Below are positions 14,350 to 22,882 of a DNA stretch of 27,272 bases, one piece after another. The notes beneath the pieces were generated by a model. That model did not search any database. It was not told the origin of the DNA and saw only the letters and a list, made by a program, of their open reading frames with translations. The stretch lies in the IMG/VR virus record IMGVR_UViG_3300020394_000046, positions 1 to 27,272 of that record. The stretch is one strand, 5' to 3'. Origin of the DNA: a virus. How positions within the stretch are numbered: position 1 is the stretch's first letter; every line of letters starts with the position of its first letter. A program made the translations under genes and the position numbers.

Positions 14350-16887
14350 TTACTGCCTATCATGTTGTCTATACTCAAGCACTGCTGTGTCAAGAGTAAA
14401 GGTTGGATTTGTTGAGTTATCTGTAATACGCATTGCTATTGTTTTAAATGATCCTATTAAGTTTTCTTTATATATCTTATCTAATACACCACCATAAGTA
14501 ACACCTGCTCCTCCATATATAGAAGTTGATGCGCCAAATAAATGAACACCACCTCCTGCTGCTGCTGAAGATACGTTTATTGCTGGGGGTTGTATAACAC
14601 TTGGATCATTACCTGCATCAAAATCTATTTTAAAGTTTATAGCTACATTCATAGTTCCTGTAGGATTTGCATACAGGGTTAGTTTGTACATAGTCTTACG
14701 TATCTGAGGATCAGTGATAGGCATGAATGGGGATTCATATATAGACTCTATAGCTCCTCCATCAAAAGAGTTTCCTGAGTCCATCCTATAACAGAAACCA
14801 TCATCATTTCCAAACATAATAGTTTCTTGTGCGCCTGAATACGTACTGTCTGCTACATTTACTTTTAGTCCTTTAGTAGTTGACCAAGCTATACCGCTAC
14901 CACCTTGAGCGATAAATTTAGTTGCTATCAAACCAGATGCACTAGCTGCTTGTACACTAGGTATATATGCAAACAACCTATACTGAGATTTACCTCTAAC
15001 TAGTACAGAACAAAATACATCTGTCTGTGATATAAACTCATTAGCATCTTTATATATAGGATCAGAGGCAATATCAAGAGCTAAGTCACCGATACGATCA
15101 GTAGCACTTAACAAACGTATACCGTCAGGAGATAGGTATGCTATGTCACCACCAAATTCTTGTATGCTGTCTGGGTTAATACACCCTATTCTGTCTGTTA
15201 TAGGTTCTAATCTAAAGTCAGAAGAAGTACTACCTACAAGTTTTTTGATTGTGTCTGTTGTAAATATAATAAGCTGTTCACGAAAGCCTATCATACCTGT
15301 TACGTCAAAGCCTATGTTTAATGTACCAGCGCCATTACTTGTGGCAAAATCATCTACTGTGTTAGGTGCTGTAAAGAATATCTTACTACCTTTAGAGTAG
15401 AAAGCATGGTTTTTAAATACTGCTACATTTTCTGCACCTTGTACATCCGAACTGTTTGAAGATGTAAGATTTACTGTAGTGTTACCACTAGCGTTATATA
15501 TGATAGGAAAGCTTTTACTATCTACAAATATTGTTTTGTCTTCTTGTGTAAAATTAAAAGATGCGTATCTTGCTTTTAGTGTATTAGTAGATGAGCTTGT
15601 ACCTATGTGTGACCAAGTAGTGCCTGTGCCATGATAATAAAGTGTCTTGTCTACTTGACTAGAATGAAATGTACCAAATGTAAGAACAGTATTATCGGAT
15701 ATGGACTGCGCTGAGTCTAGTACAATATTGTTTTGATTTGATAGCGATGCCACTTTTACAGTACCAGATATGCCTGTGCCTGTAACAAACATACCAGCTT
15801 TTATATTAGTGACAAAACTAACTACAACGTTATCAGCTATAGATACTGCTGTGTCTAATATAATACTAGTCTGACTTGTTACAGTTTTTACTGTTACATC
15901 ACCAGAGATACCAGTACCAGTTATAAGCATACCTTTTGTGATAGTTCCAGGAAAGCTTGCACCAGTACCAGAAGTTAAGCCAAATCCTGCTATTGGTCCT
16001 TCTGCTAAACCTGTACCTGCTATGGTGGCTCCTGTTATACCACCTGATCCATCTACTGTAGTTATTGTTATAGTTGCATCGTTAGCTGTAGTAGCACCAT
16101 TTAACTGTGTACCAACTACTTTAATTGTTTCGTTAGCTGCAAATCCTGAACCTGCTGCAGTAATCGCTACAGTGTATGTGGTTCCTGTTTTAGTAATATT
16201 AAATGTAGCACTGCTACCAGAACCACTATATCCAGACTGCGTTGGATTTGTATATGTGACAGTACTAGAACCAACAGAACTAACTGTAATGACTGCGTTG
16301 TTTGCTGGAGTAGCGCCACCTAAGTCTGCACCAAGTATCGTTACTGTTTCGCCAACTTTAAATCCTGTACCTGCTTGAAGACCTGCTGGAGTTACTGAGT
16401 ATGTACCATTTGTGTTTGTTATAGTAAACGCAGCATTAGCACCAGCTAAAGAAGTAGCACCTGTTACACCTGCAAAAGTTCTTGCTCTGTCTAAAGTTAC
16501 TGTAGTGCCATTACTAACAGCGCCATTTACTACGGCTGTAGCTGTATTGTTATCAAGGGCCACTGCTGTAGAATTAGACACTGCACCATTTACAGTAGAG
16601 GTAGCTGTTTGGTATTCTGTTATAGTAGCTGTGTCCATCTTCCTAGCTGTGACAACTCTACCAGAAGATATAACCTTCATAGCAAGAACTTCACCACCGC
16701 CAGGAACTTTTGTCTCGCTAAACTTACTGTAACCTTGCAGCTTACTGTAACCACCTTCTCTATCAGACTCAAAGTTCTGTAAGATAGTAGCTGAACCTAC
16801 AGCGTTAGTACCCTGTTGTAATGGAGTAAGGTTGGAGATTAACCCACCTTTGAACTCCATAGGGAATGTAGTCCATTGTGTTGGCAT
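14350..16887 (-). CDS. Tail nozzle protein (tubular protein B, T7 gp12-like) with repeat insertion
   Basis: 845 residues, close to the T7 gp12 size. The N-terminus MEFKGGLISNLTPLQQG, then ILQNFESDREGGYSKLQGY, is the characteristic start of short-tail nozzle proteins. The C-terminal half continues the fold (FREQLIIFTTDTIKKL, IAYLSPDGIRLLSATDRIG, PQIRKTMYKLTLYA). Between about 94 and 405 lies a Gly/Thr/Val/Ser-rich block of duplicated beta units, described separately. It forms the lower tail tube through which DNA leaves. The start overlaps the adaptor stop by 1 base. The assignment rests on N-terminal motif, length and gene order. Confidence 0.85.
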   Translation of the reverse strand: MPTQWTTFPMEFKGGLISNLTPLQQGTNAVGSATILQNFESDREGGYSKLQGYSKFSETKVPGGGEVLAMKVISSGRVVTARKMDTATITEYQTATSTVNGAVSNSTAVALDNNTATAVVNGAVSNGTTVTLDRARTFAGVTGATSLAGANAAFTITNTNGTYSVTPAGLQAGTGFKVGETVTILGADLGGATPANNAVITVSSVGSSTVTYTNPTQSGYSGSGSSATFNITKTGTTYTVAITAAGSGFAANETIKVVGTQLNGATTANDATITITTVDGSGGITGATIAGTGLAEGPIAGFGLTSGTGASFPGTITKGMLITGTGISGDVTVKTVTSQTSIILDTAVSIADNVVVSFVTNIKAGMFVTGTGISGTVKVASLSNQNNIVLDSAQSISDNTVLTFGTFHSSQVDKTLYYHGTGTTWSHIGTSSSTNTLKARYASFNFTQEDKTIFVDSKSFPIIYNASGNTTVNLTSSNSSDVQGAENVAVFKNHAFYSKGSKIFFTAPNTVDDFATSNGAGTLNIGFDVTGMIGFREQLIIFTTDTIKKLVGSTSSDFRLEPITDRIGCINPDSIQEFGGDIAYLSPDGIRLLSATDRIGDLALDIASDPIYKDANEFISQTDVFCSVLVRGKSQYRLFAYIPSVQAASASGLIATKFIAQGGSGIAWSTTKGLKVNVADSTYSGAQETIMFGNDDGFCYRMDSGNSFDGGAIESIYESPFMPITDPQIRKTMYKLTLYANPTGTMNVAINFKIDFDAGNDPSVIQPPAINVSSAAAGGGVHLFGASTSIYGGAGVTYGGVLDKIYKENLIGSFKTIAMRITDNSTNPTFTLDTAVLEYRQHDRQ
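15673..16599 (-). repeat. Duplicated beta units inserted in the nozzle protein
   Basis: Residues 97-405 hold three duplicated pairs. Pair 1 is STVNGAVSNSTAVALD / AVVNGAVSNGTTVTLD (97-112, 118-133). Pair 2 is two about 60-residue domains (152-213 and 226-289) with AFTITNTNGTYSV / TFNITKTGTTYTV and VTILGADLGGATPANNA / IKVVGTQLNGATTANDA. Pair 3 is GMLITGTGISGDVTVKTV / GMFVTGTGISGTVKVASL (318-358, 364-404). They look like small beta domains projecting from the nozzle. Confidence 0.75.
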
Positions 16888-17576
16888 TAGAAACTAACTC
16901 TTCTATCTCTTATGTATGGTGTTCTATTTATATTTATAGAGCGTAAGTCTTTTATCTGTTTCTCAAACTTATCTAGTGCTAGGTTTGCAGCCTGTGTATC
17001 ACCTCTAAACTGATAAGCATAATACATAGCGCCATCTACTATAGCAAACCTATACTGCTGGGGTAGCGATGGTACATCTAAAGGGTTCTCTAAATCATAA
17101 CCCATTGAGTAGTATTCGTATACTATTGTATATGCCTTGTCAGGTACAGGATGGCATATTAGCTCTCTACTAGGTGTACGTATAATAAGTTCAGGCACAC
17201 CACGTATACTTGCATCTGTATTAAACTCATCATCTGCGTACTTTTCCAGCCATTCCTCATATACCATTGACTTTAGTTTTACTGTTCCTGTGCCAAGGCT
17301 GTCATCTCTTTTTACTCTAAATGAGTTCATGTTGATTGTCTTAGCATCTGTAGGATAGTAATACTTCATAGAACCTGCAGCTAGTACAAGCTCAGATTGT
17401 ACGTGATTCCAAGGCCATTCAAACTCTTCTTGTTGAATATGTCTTATCGCAGAGTTTACAGCGTCTTTAGCTATACTATAGTAGCCAGTGGCTGCTGCAA
17501 AGTTTGATGAAGTAAGAGCTACCTCATTTAGCCTGTGGTTAACATCGTTAACTAAGCCAAGAAAATCATAAGCCAT
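16887..17576 (-). CDS. Tail adaptor (tubular protein A, T7 gp11-like)
   Basis: 229 residues, typical of the family (T7 gp11 is about 200). The helical N-terminus (LGLVNDVNHRLNEVALTSSN, then AVNSAIRHIQQEEFEWPWN) packs against the portal in known structures. SMVYEEWLEKYADDE and VPDKAYTIVYEYYS are further conserved blocks, and the C-terminal helices end in RTPYIRDRRVSF. It links the portal to the nozzle, whose gene begins at the last base of this stop. It follows the 105-residue beta protein with no gap. Recognition by motif, length and neighbour. Confidence 0.85.
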   Translation of the reverse strand: MAYDFLGLVNDVNHRLNEVALTSSNFAAATGYYSIAKDAVNSAIRHIQQEEFEWPWNHVQSELVLAAGSMKYYYPTDAKTINMNSFRVKRDDSLGTGTVKLKSMVYEEWLEKYADDEFNTDASIRGVPELIIRTPSRELICHPVPDKAYTIVYEYYSMGYDLENPLDVPSLPQQYRFAIVDGAMYYAYQFRGDTQAANLALDKFEKQIKDLRSININRTPYIRDRRVSF

Positions 17577-17894
17577 CTATCTTTCCCTAATAGGTAGTGT
17601 TACAGAGCGCTCGTATGTAAGACCTTGAGTTGTGTTAATACGGCATGTAATATTATATCGTAAGTTATTTGTTCCTAAACCAAAACGTGCAGTAGCTACG
17701 TTACCAGAAACAGTAGGTGCAATAAACTGTAATCCATTTACAATCTGTGCAGTAGACACCTGCGTTTTTGTTCCGTCTGCATCATCAATAAAAAAGACAG
17801 CCGATACTATAGAGTCAGATCCTAGAAACCTAGACCAATCTATGCTGAAGTCTGCTGTTTCATCTGGATCTTTTTCAGGCCATTTGTAAGACAT
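17577..17894 (-). CDS. Small beta-rich virion protein
   Basis: 105 residues, predicted all-beta. The N-terminus KWPEKDPDETADFSIDWSRFL is followed by strands (SAVFFIDDADGTKTQV, ATARFGLGTNNLRYNITCRI, LTYERSVTLPIRE) that fit a single Ig-like sandwich. Similar short KWP.KDPDE proteins sit near the adaptor gene in marine phage genomes as I recall. It abuts the adaptor gene with no spacer. It may decorate the tail or head-tail joint. No catalytic motif. Confidence 0.6.
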   Translation of the reverse strand: MSYKWPEKDPDETADFSIDWSRFLGSDSIVSAVFFIDDADGTKTQVSTAQIVNGLQFIAPTVSGNVATARFGLGTNNLRYNITCRINTTQGLTYERSVTLPIRER

Positions 17895-17903
17895 ATCTTA
17901 TCC

Positions 17904-19268
17904 TTAACTAGTTATGTATACTACGTTGTTTCTTCTTACAGGACGTATAACTACAGTTCTATTTTCAGCAGCTACGTATACAGTTCTTGTACCTATAGTA
18001 GGTGCTATTATTACTACCGTTCTTCCTCTGTTAAACGTATCAGCAAAATCATCAAACGGAAAGAGTACACCAATAGGGTCATCTAAGTTTTGCGCTATAG
18101 TAGCATTTATATCAGGCAATGTAAAGAACGCTAGACCTGTTATGCTTGGTACTGCGTTAGCTAATACAGCAGCTACAGATGTTGGAGGAGTTGTAGCTTT
18201 ACCTTGTGCAGTTAAGCTTATTCCTACACCGCTAGTAGTAATACTATTACCCATAGCGTTGCCGTGTACAGTACAGTAGTATCTTAACCCTATTCCTGGT
18301 GCAGATGTTGGTACTGCAAAAGTCACGCTTGCACCAGATTGACCAGGGGTTCCTGTACTTGTTACACCAGTTGTGTAACTCTGGTTACCGCTTTTGAATG
18401 CTAGTGGATGTCCAGACACAGAGGAGTCACTAAGATCAAATGTGTATGTCGTTCCTCTTACAAGTTGCAGCGTTGGATTGTTTATACCATTTAAAACAAA
18501 TATGTTAACGCCACCTACGTTTGCAACGGTTACAGTAAAAGTTGTAGTGCTATCTACTGTAGTTATGGTATTGCCCATACCATTACCGTGTACAGTACAG
18601 TAGTATCTAGCTGGCATTGTACCAGATGTAGGAACTACTAATGTTACTGTAGCTCCTGATGATCCTGCTGTTCCTGAAGTAGTAACTCCTGTAGTATAAG
18701 AGTTACCAGATGCGTCTTTAAATCTAAATGGGTGTCCACTGTTAGTGCTGTCACTTACATCAAAGACGTATGTTAGTCCTTTTGTTAATGTTAACGCAGC
18801 AGCTTCTACACCATCTATGTAATACTTGTTACCACTTCCACTATTAGCTACAGTTACTGTGTAGTTGTTTCCTGTAGGCTGAACGTTATCACCAAAGACT
18901 GCGCCAGAAATAGCAGTTTGTGATGGTAGGTTTGTATTGGCTATACCTTCTATGTTAGGTACGTTAGCTGTAAATGCTGCAGTGTTTGCAGGAAGCGTAA
19001 AGTTTGCTGCTGCTGTAGTTGTTAATGCAGCTATGCTTGTGGTGCTTGCTACGTTAGCAGTAGTTATATTTGCTTTTCCGTCAATGTCAAGCGTAGCGTT
19101 GGTTAGTGTAGCAGAAACCCCTGTTAATGCAGGAAGATTTACACCCCCTGAAAACTGAGGAGAGTTTAGCGCAGTAGCTGCAGATACGTCAGCAAGATCA
19201 ACACCTATGGTGTACTTGGTAAGTTCTGCTGAGAACGGTGTCTCTGCTACTGCTGCGAAGCCAAACAT
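17904..19268 (-). CDS. Virion protein with two tandem cupredoxin-like domains
   Basis: 454 residues. Residues 1-130 are a Thr/Ala/Asn-rich beta region resembling a fibre or head-decoration arm. Two homologous domains follow (about 136-237 and 243-346), each with the ligand set of a type-1 copper site: H179, C224, H227, M231 and H287, C332, H335, M339, in SGHP...YYCTVHGNxMG. Each also has the TYxFD(L/V)SDS strand of plastocyanin-like folds. The C-terminal 100 residues end in a basic beta tail (GRTVVIIAP, RTVVIRPVRRN). Copper binding is inference; the pattern is complete in both copies. The ATG overlaps the stop of the 57-residue gene (TAATG). A structural role with a non-metal receptor-binding use of the fold is the alternative. 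Confidence 0.75.
   Translation of the reverse strand: MFGFAAVAETPFSAELTKYTIGVDLADVSAATALNSPQFSGGVNLPALTGVSATLTNATLDIDGKANITTANVASTTSIAALTTTAAANFTLPANTAAFTANVPNIEGIANTNLPSQTAISGAVFGDNVQPTGNNYTVTVANSGSGNKYYIDGVEAAALTLTKGLTYVFDVSDSTNSGHPFRFKDASGNSYTTGVTTSGTAGSSGATVTLVVPTSGTMPARYYCTVHGNGMGNTITTVDSTTTFTVTVANVGGVNIFVLNGINNPTLQLVRGTTYTFDLSDSSVSGHPLAFKSGNQSYTTGVTSTGTPGQSGASVTFAVPTSAPGIGLRYYCTVHGNAMGNSITTSGVGISLTAQGKATTPPTSVAAVLANAVPSITGLAFFTLPDINATIAQNLDDPIGVLFPFDDFADTFNRGRTVVIIAPTIGTRTVYVAAENRTVVIRPVRRNNVVYITS
18231..18542 (-). other. Cupredoxin-like domain 2
   Basis: Residues 243-346 repeat the fold with H287 in VSGHPLAF and the CTVHGNAM loop (C332, H335, M339). All four ligand positions are retained in spite of many other differences from domain 1. 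Confidence 0.7.
18558..18863 (-). other. Cupredoxin-like domain 1
   Basis: Residues 136-237 of the 454-residue protein. H179 in NSGHPFRF and the CTVHGNGM loop (C224, H227, M231) give CX2HX3M. That spacing lies between the CX2HX2M of amicyanin and the CX2HX4M of plastocyanin. Confidence 0.7.
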
Positions 19269-19441
19269 TAGTCAGCCTCTGCTATGGTGTTACCCTCTGC
19301 TACCCATGCTTGTAGAGCATCAGAATACCTATTACCTGCTACATTATGAGGTACGAACATTTCTTCGCCATCTATTGTGGCTTTAACAACACTAATATTA
19401 CCTTCACTGTCTCTTACAAATTGTGCGCTTGTTACGTTCAT
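19268..19441 (-). CDS. 57-residue small fibre-operon protein
   Basis: An ATG at 19441 directly after the stop of the 368-residue fibre gene opens a 57-codon frame ending in a TAA that overlaps the next ATG (TAATG). The protein reads MNVTSAQFVRDSEGNISVVK, then ATIDGEEMFVPHNVAGNRYS, then DALQAWVAEGNTIAEAD. It is acidic and compact, like the short chaperone-like proteins found after fibre genes (VVKATIDG and the AWVAEGNTI end look familiar from marine phages). Perfect packing between both neighbours supports it as real. Confidence 0.75.
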   Translation of the reverse strand: MNVTSAQFVRDSEGNISVVKATIDGEEMFVPHNVAGNRYSDALQAWVAEGNTIAEAD

Positions 19442-20548
19442 TTATAGCTCCGCATCTGCTTTCCACATAGTTAAATCTCCATAAGTGTTTAAATGTGTGG
19501 CTGTTCCTGACGTTAAAGATCCTGTTGTAAGATAAAACTCACCACTATTCTCACTAAGCTGACTAATACCTATTGCAGAAAATGATCTAGAAGTACCTGT
19601 GTTATATATACTGTAGTGACTTAAAGTCATACCAGAAATAGTTGGAGCAACTCTCATCGGCTTCCACCATCTCATACAAGAGTATGCATTGGTTGCTGTG
19701 TGTTGATTAAAAACTACTCCATACGTTCTACCATCACCAGACTTTTGATAATAGCGTTGGCACTTTTCTAGTGTGACATCATACGATTCGTGTTCGAACG
19801 GTGTAGCTTGCGGCCCAACTTCTAGCTGAACTCCTGTTAAAAGAAAAGTAGCATTTGTAGTCGTTATAACAGCATCCGTTGTACTAGGTTCACACCAATT
19901 TGTAGTAGTATAATTTGCCCAACCAGACGATGTTGAAACTGAATCATAATTACTACCAGCAGCTAAATGCCAACTCAAATAAAGACCAATACCATTATCA
20001 TCAGCTATACTTCCGCCAGTTAAAGTATTAGCTTCAAAAGTTATAGTCTTGTGTTCCCAAGTATTAGCAGCACTTATTGTATAAGTTTTGTTGTGAACTT
20101 GATACTCTAAAGATCCAGCACTATCATCTTTAAATAATCCAAGACAAAAAGTTCCTGTTACACTAGACTTTACCCAGAAAGAAGCTGTTAGTTTTTTTGC
20201 GCCACTTGTACCATAGGCTAAGTGTTGTAAATTCTGAGCTTCAATTTTTTGACTAATAAAATAATATTCGGCTGCTCCAATAGAACTTTCAGGAGTTGTT
20301 GTCTGAAAGCTAAGACTATGAGCAAACCCATAACCAGATGGCACATCAGTGTTTTGTGCAAGATTATAAACTAATTCACTTCTACCACTAATAATAGCTT
20401 CAAATCTATCTGTTCCATAAACACTAGCAGTTTTTCCAGTTTGGTTCCCTCTTTGATGGACGTTTTGTGCGCCATTAATAATGAGGTTTCTGTTACCAAG
20501 CTGTCCATCAGTAGGAAGATTGTCTGCAAGTTTACGTGCGTTGCTCAT
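19442..20548 (-). CDS. Tail fibre or receptor-binding protein with carbohydrate-binding-like domain
   Basis: 368 residues. The N-terminal anchor reads GNRNLIINGAQNVHQRGNQTG, and DRFEAI opens a jelly-roll domain: KKLTASFWVKSSVTGTFCLGL, NTWEHKTITFEANT, TNATFLLTGVQLEVGPQATPFEH. These are the strands of CBM-like concanavalin folds often seen in phage fibres, followed by LEKCQRYYQKSGDGRTYG. The C-terminus is a further beta domain. It likely binds a surface sugar of the host. AGGAGGAACCC gives the strongest ribosome site in the region, formed by the stop region of the previous gene, which suggests high expression. Confidence 0.75.
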   Translation of the reverse strand: MSNARKLADNLPTDGQLGNRNLIINGAQNVHQRGNQTGKTASVYGTDRFEAIISGRSELVYNLAQNTDVPSGYGFAHSLSFQTTTPESSIGAAEYYFISQKIEAQNLQHLAYGTSGAKKLTASFWVKSSVTGTFCLGLFKDDSAGSLEYQVHNKTYTISAANTWEHKTITFEANTLTGGSIADDNGIGLYLSWHLAAGSNYDSVSTSSGWANYTTTNWCEPSTTDAVITTTNATFLLTGVQLEVGPQATPFEHESYDVTLEKCQRYYQKSGDGRTYGVVFNQHTATNAYSCMRWWKPMRVAPTISGMTLSHYSIYNTGTSRSFSAIGISQLSENSGEFYLTTGSLTSGTATHLNTYGDLTMWKADAEL

Positions 20549-20551
20549 GGG

Positions 20552-20559
20552 TTCCTCCT
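20552..20559 (-). promoter_or_regulatory. Strong ribosome binding site of the 368-residue fibre gene
   Basis: AGGAGGAA (minus strand) ends 3 bases before the ATG at 20548 and overlaps the TAG stop of the preceding 69-residue gene. Near-perfect complement to the 16S tail; translation of the two genes is probably coupled. Confidence 0.7.
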
Positions 20560-20767
20560 ACTCCTCTAACTCAGCAATCTTAGCTTGTATCTGATTCCAA
20601 GTAATTTTAAAGTCTGACGGATCGTTAGAAAATATAATGTCACGACTTTCCGATATACCTGTTTGTATTTCAAACTTTGCTAAAAACTCTGTCTCATTAG
20701 TTGGAGGTGGTGTCGCCATTTTCCAATTTGTGTCAGGTATGAGTTCTCTTATTGCTCTATTTAACAT
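20558..20767 (-). CDS. Small fibre chaperone-like protein
   Basis: 69 residues: LNRAIRELIPDTNW, PTNETEFLAKFEIQTG and DPSDFKITWNQIQAKIAELEE. The arrangement PTN..EF...F......DPSxFxxTWxxIxAKxxEL also appears in the 127-residue chaperone-like protein (PTNQVEFETMF, DPAHFGTTWDKVKAKKDEL), so the two are paralogues. The longer copy has an extra C-terminal part that this one lacks. It lies between two fibre genes, 2 bases after the first. It probably helps fold or attach the fibre encoded next to it. Confidence 0.65.
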   Translation of the reverse strand: MLNRAIRELIPDTNWKMATPPPTNETEFLAKFEIQTGISESRDIIFSNDPSDFKITWNQIQAKIAELEE

Positions 20768-20769
20768 TA

Positions 20770-21549
20770 TTATAATCCCACATTTGAAACACCTGTTCCA
20801 CTAGTAGTGCTTTCTCTTAACTTCCATGCAATTAGACCTGTCTCTCCGTTTCCGTCATCTTGATAAAACGCAGCAGTAGACGTACCGCTTTGATAAGAAA
20901 TCACATAAATTGACTTAGATGAATTACCGTTAGCAACATCAATATACCACATATGATTACCAGCTATATTTGCGTTATTTGCATCGTGGTTGCCTATTCT
21001 TTCCGCAACCATTCTATAGGTACTAAAAACACCACCACTTGATGTAGAGGTTGAAAGCGCAACTTTATGATATGCAGAATGTGCTTTATAACCAAACCTA
21101 CTTTGGTAACTCACGACCCAAATACCACTAGAAGGTAGTGTTAAGCCGCCAAGATTTACATAGGTGCCATTTGAATTATGATTTGTATAGCCAAACCCTG
21201 CTGATGCAACTACATTTGTTGATATGTTTTGGTATCTCGCATCTGCTGCTGATTGTGTGTAATAACGTGCATCGGCTCCTGATTGAGTAATTGCATCACC
21301 AACGCTGAACGTATTGTATGCAACAACTTCTATCTCATCACCTGCTGCTGCACCTGATGTAAGTGTTACTGCTGATCCGTTGCTTGTCCAGTCTACTGTT
21401 TCATCTAAAAGCAAGCCATTCATGAACACCTGTATAAATCCCTGTGTGTGAGATATAGTAAAGGCTGTCTGTCCTGCAGTAGCTGTGAACGTAGTACTGC
21501 TGTAATTACCAGAACCTATGAGGTTAGCTACATCTCTTGCTCTTGTCAT
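20770..21549 (-). CDS. Tail fibre-like protein
   Basis: 259 residues. MTRARDVANLIG is an anchor, followed by a beta module (TATAGQTAFTISHTQG, QVFMNGLLLDETVDW, DEIEVVAYNTFSVGDA) shared with the 349- and 155-residue fibre genes nearby. A tandem 10-11-residue fibre repeat follows (ITQSGADARYY, TQSAADARYQN). The C-terminal 140 residues are a jelly-roll-like tip (GIWVVSYQSRFGYKA, KSIYVISYQSGTSTAAFYQ). Its ATG overlaps the preceding stop (TAATG). Role: host attachment as a trimer, inferred. Confidence 0.7.
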   Translation of the reverse strand: MTRARDVANLIGSGNYSSTTFTATAGQTAFTISHTQGFIQVFMNGLLLDETVDWTSNGSAVTLTSGAAAGDEIEVVAYNTFSVGDAITQSGADARYYTQSAADARYQNISTNVVASAGFGYTNHNSNGTYVNLGGLTLPSSGIWVVSYQSRFGYKAHSAYHKVALSTSTSSGGVFSTYRMVAERIGNHDANNANIAGNHMWYIDVANGNSSKSIYVISYQSGTSTAAFYQDDGNGETGLIAWKLRESTTSGTGVSNVGL

Positions 21550-21812
21550 TAGGGTGCGCTCTCCGCTAAGTGTGCAGCATAAGCTGTCTTGATTGCGTTT
21601 GTATGAAACTGTGCTGCTAATGCTTGTACGTCTGCACTTTCATTTGCTAAATCATCTGCACTAATATCTGGTGTTACAACATGACGATGAAACGAACGGC
21701 TTAGTTCAACCCCATCTTCTTCTATGATTGTGTCTGTTCTAACTTGTATACAGTTGAAAGGTTTGACTATCTCTAGCTTTCCTTGTTCTATTCTTTTTGT
21801 AATTGCCATCAT
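21549..21812 (-). CDS. Small fibre-array protein, chaperone-like
   Basis: 87 residues: AITKRIEQGKLEIVKPFNCI, QVRTDTIIEEDGVELSRSFH, then RHVVTPDISADDLANESADV and a C-terminal helix. The IVxPFxxIQVRTxTxIEEDGxELSRSFHRHV block is one I associate with short proteins in marine phage fibre operons. Two consecutive ATGs (21812, 21809) follow GGAG at 4 and 7 bases; the second has the better spacing, so the mature start may be MAITKR. Lies between two fibre genes. Function is not known; assembly help is inferred. Confidence 0.6.
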   Translation of the reverse strand: MMAITKRIEQGKLEIVKPFNCIQVRTDTIIEEDGVELSRSFHRHVVTPDISADDLANESADVQALAAQFHTNAIKTAYAAHLAESAP

Positions 21813-21822
21813 TAATCTCCAA

Positions 21823-22872
21823 CTAAGCGGCTGTTATGTAACTAAAAGTTGCTGAAATATGTGTGTTTCCAGTACCTAATTGACTGTAGCTCATTATAAC
21901 ACTTTGCTGTGTAGGGTAACTAAGTTCTAAGCCAAGGGTATTTGATCCAGTTTGGCCTACACGTCCATTTACATTAATAATTGATGTTGGAAGACTTGGA
22001 ACTCCTAGCACTGAAACATTAAAATAGCTTTCATGTGCAGTTTCAAAAGCAAAAGGTAAACCACTAATTTTAATTTGTGATGAATTTGAATAGTTACTCC
22101 AGTTATACAAATAAAAGTAACAAGTAACTAGTTTTCCAATTTTGACATACCACTGGTTTTGATAAGCTACCGCTGACCCCACGTTTAATGATGGTGTCCA
22201 GTTTCCTTCTTCTACGTCTTCCAATTTATTAGCCGCACCAGTGCCGCCAAGGTACACACCACCAGAGAGGTAAAAGTCTCTGAAGCGATGAGAAGGATCT
22301 CCTAAATCTATAGCGGTATCACGAGCAGCATTTGATGAAACATTCCAAGGTATAATCTCATCATTTGTTTGATTCATTAACAGTCCAGTATCACCAGAAC
22401 CTACAGTAAGTGTGTCACCACCAATAGTTCCAATACTCCCCACCGTAGTGCCGTTTTTCTGCACATTAATGACTGTGCCATCAGTTGTCGCACGATCCAC
22501 AGTTAAAGGCGTTGCACCATCATCATCAACTGTCAAACCATTAGAAGCAGTAACAGTACCAGTAAACGTACCACCTGTCGCAGGTACATAATTACTGTCA
22601 GGTATATTAGTTTCAAACGATACAATGTTGATAACGTCATTCAGGTTAGCTGCAGATGCTAGTGTGACTGTACCAGTGCCAGTTGTGGTGAAGTCACTAT
22701 CATCCATGAGAATACCGTTGACGTATACCTCTATCTGTCCAACAGTAAAGGCTAATACTTTACCATCATCATCAGCACCAGTAAACGCTGTCTGACCCTG
22801 CGTAGCAGTATAGTCAAACTTAGTTCTGCCAAATGATCTTATATCCTTAGGTTCAGTGCCGATGTATGACAT
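21823..22872 (-). CDS. Tail fibre-like protein
   Basis: 349 residues. The N-terminus SYIGTEPKDIRSFGRTKFDY leads into the shared module TATQGQTAFTG...IEVYVNGILMDDSDF...DVINIVSFETN. A shaft follows (NYVPATGGTFTGTVTASNGL, VDDDGATPLTVDRATTDGTV), then LGDPSHRFRDFYLSGGVYLG, a block common in fibre and tailspike shafts. WTPSLNVGSAVAYQNQWYVKIG opens a C-terminal beta tip (about 225-349). It probably contacts the host surface through that tip. It has no enzymatic motif. Confidence 0.7.
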   Translation of the reverse strand: MSYIGTEPKDIRSFGRTKFDYTATQGQTAFTGADDDGKVLAFTVGQIEVYVNGILMDDSDFTTTGTGTVTLASAANLNDVINIVSFETNIPDSNYVPATGGTFTGTVTASNGLTVDDDGATPLTVDRATTDGTVINVQKNGTTVGSIGTIGGDTLTVGSGDTGLLMNQTNDEIIPWNVSSNAARDTAIDLGDPSHRFRDFYLSGGVYLGGTGAANKLEDVEEGNWTPSLNVGSAVAYQNQWYVKIGKLVTCYFYLYNWSNYSNSSQIKISGLPFAFETAHESYFNVSVLGVPSLPTSIINVNGRVGQTGSNTLGLELSYPTQQSVIMSYSQLGTGNTHISATFSYITAA

Positions 22873-22882
22873 TATTATTCCT

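Noticed and set aside
15938-16378. 146-codon plus-strand frame opposite the nozzle insertion
   Set aside because: Val/Pro/Ala-rich mirror of the Gly/Thr/Asn repeats on the minus strand; it arises from the codon bias of the repeats.
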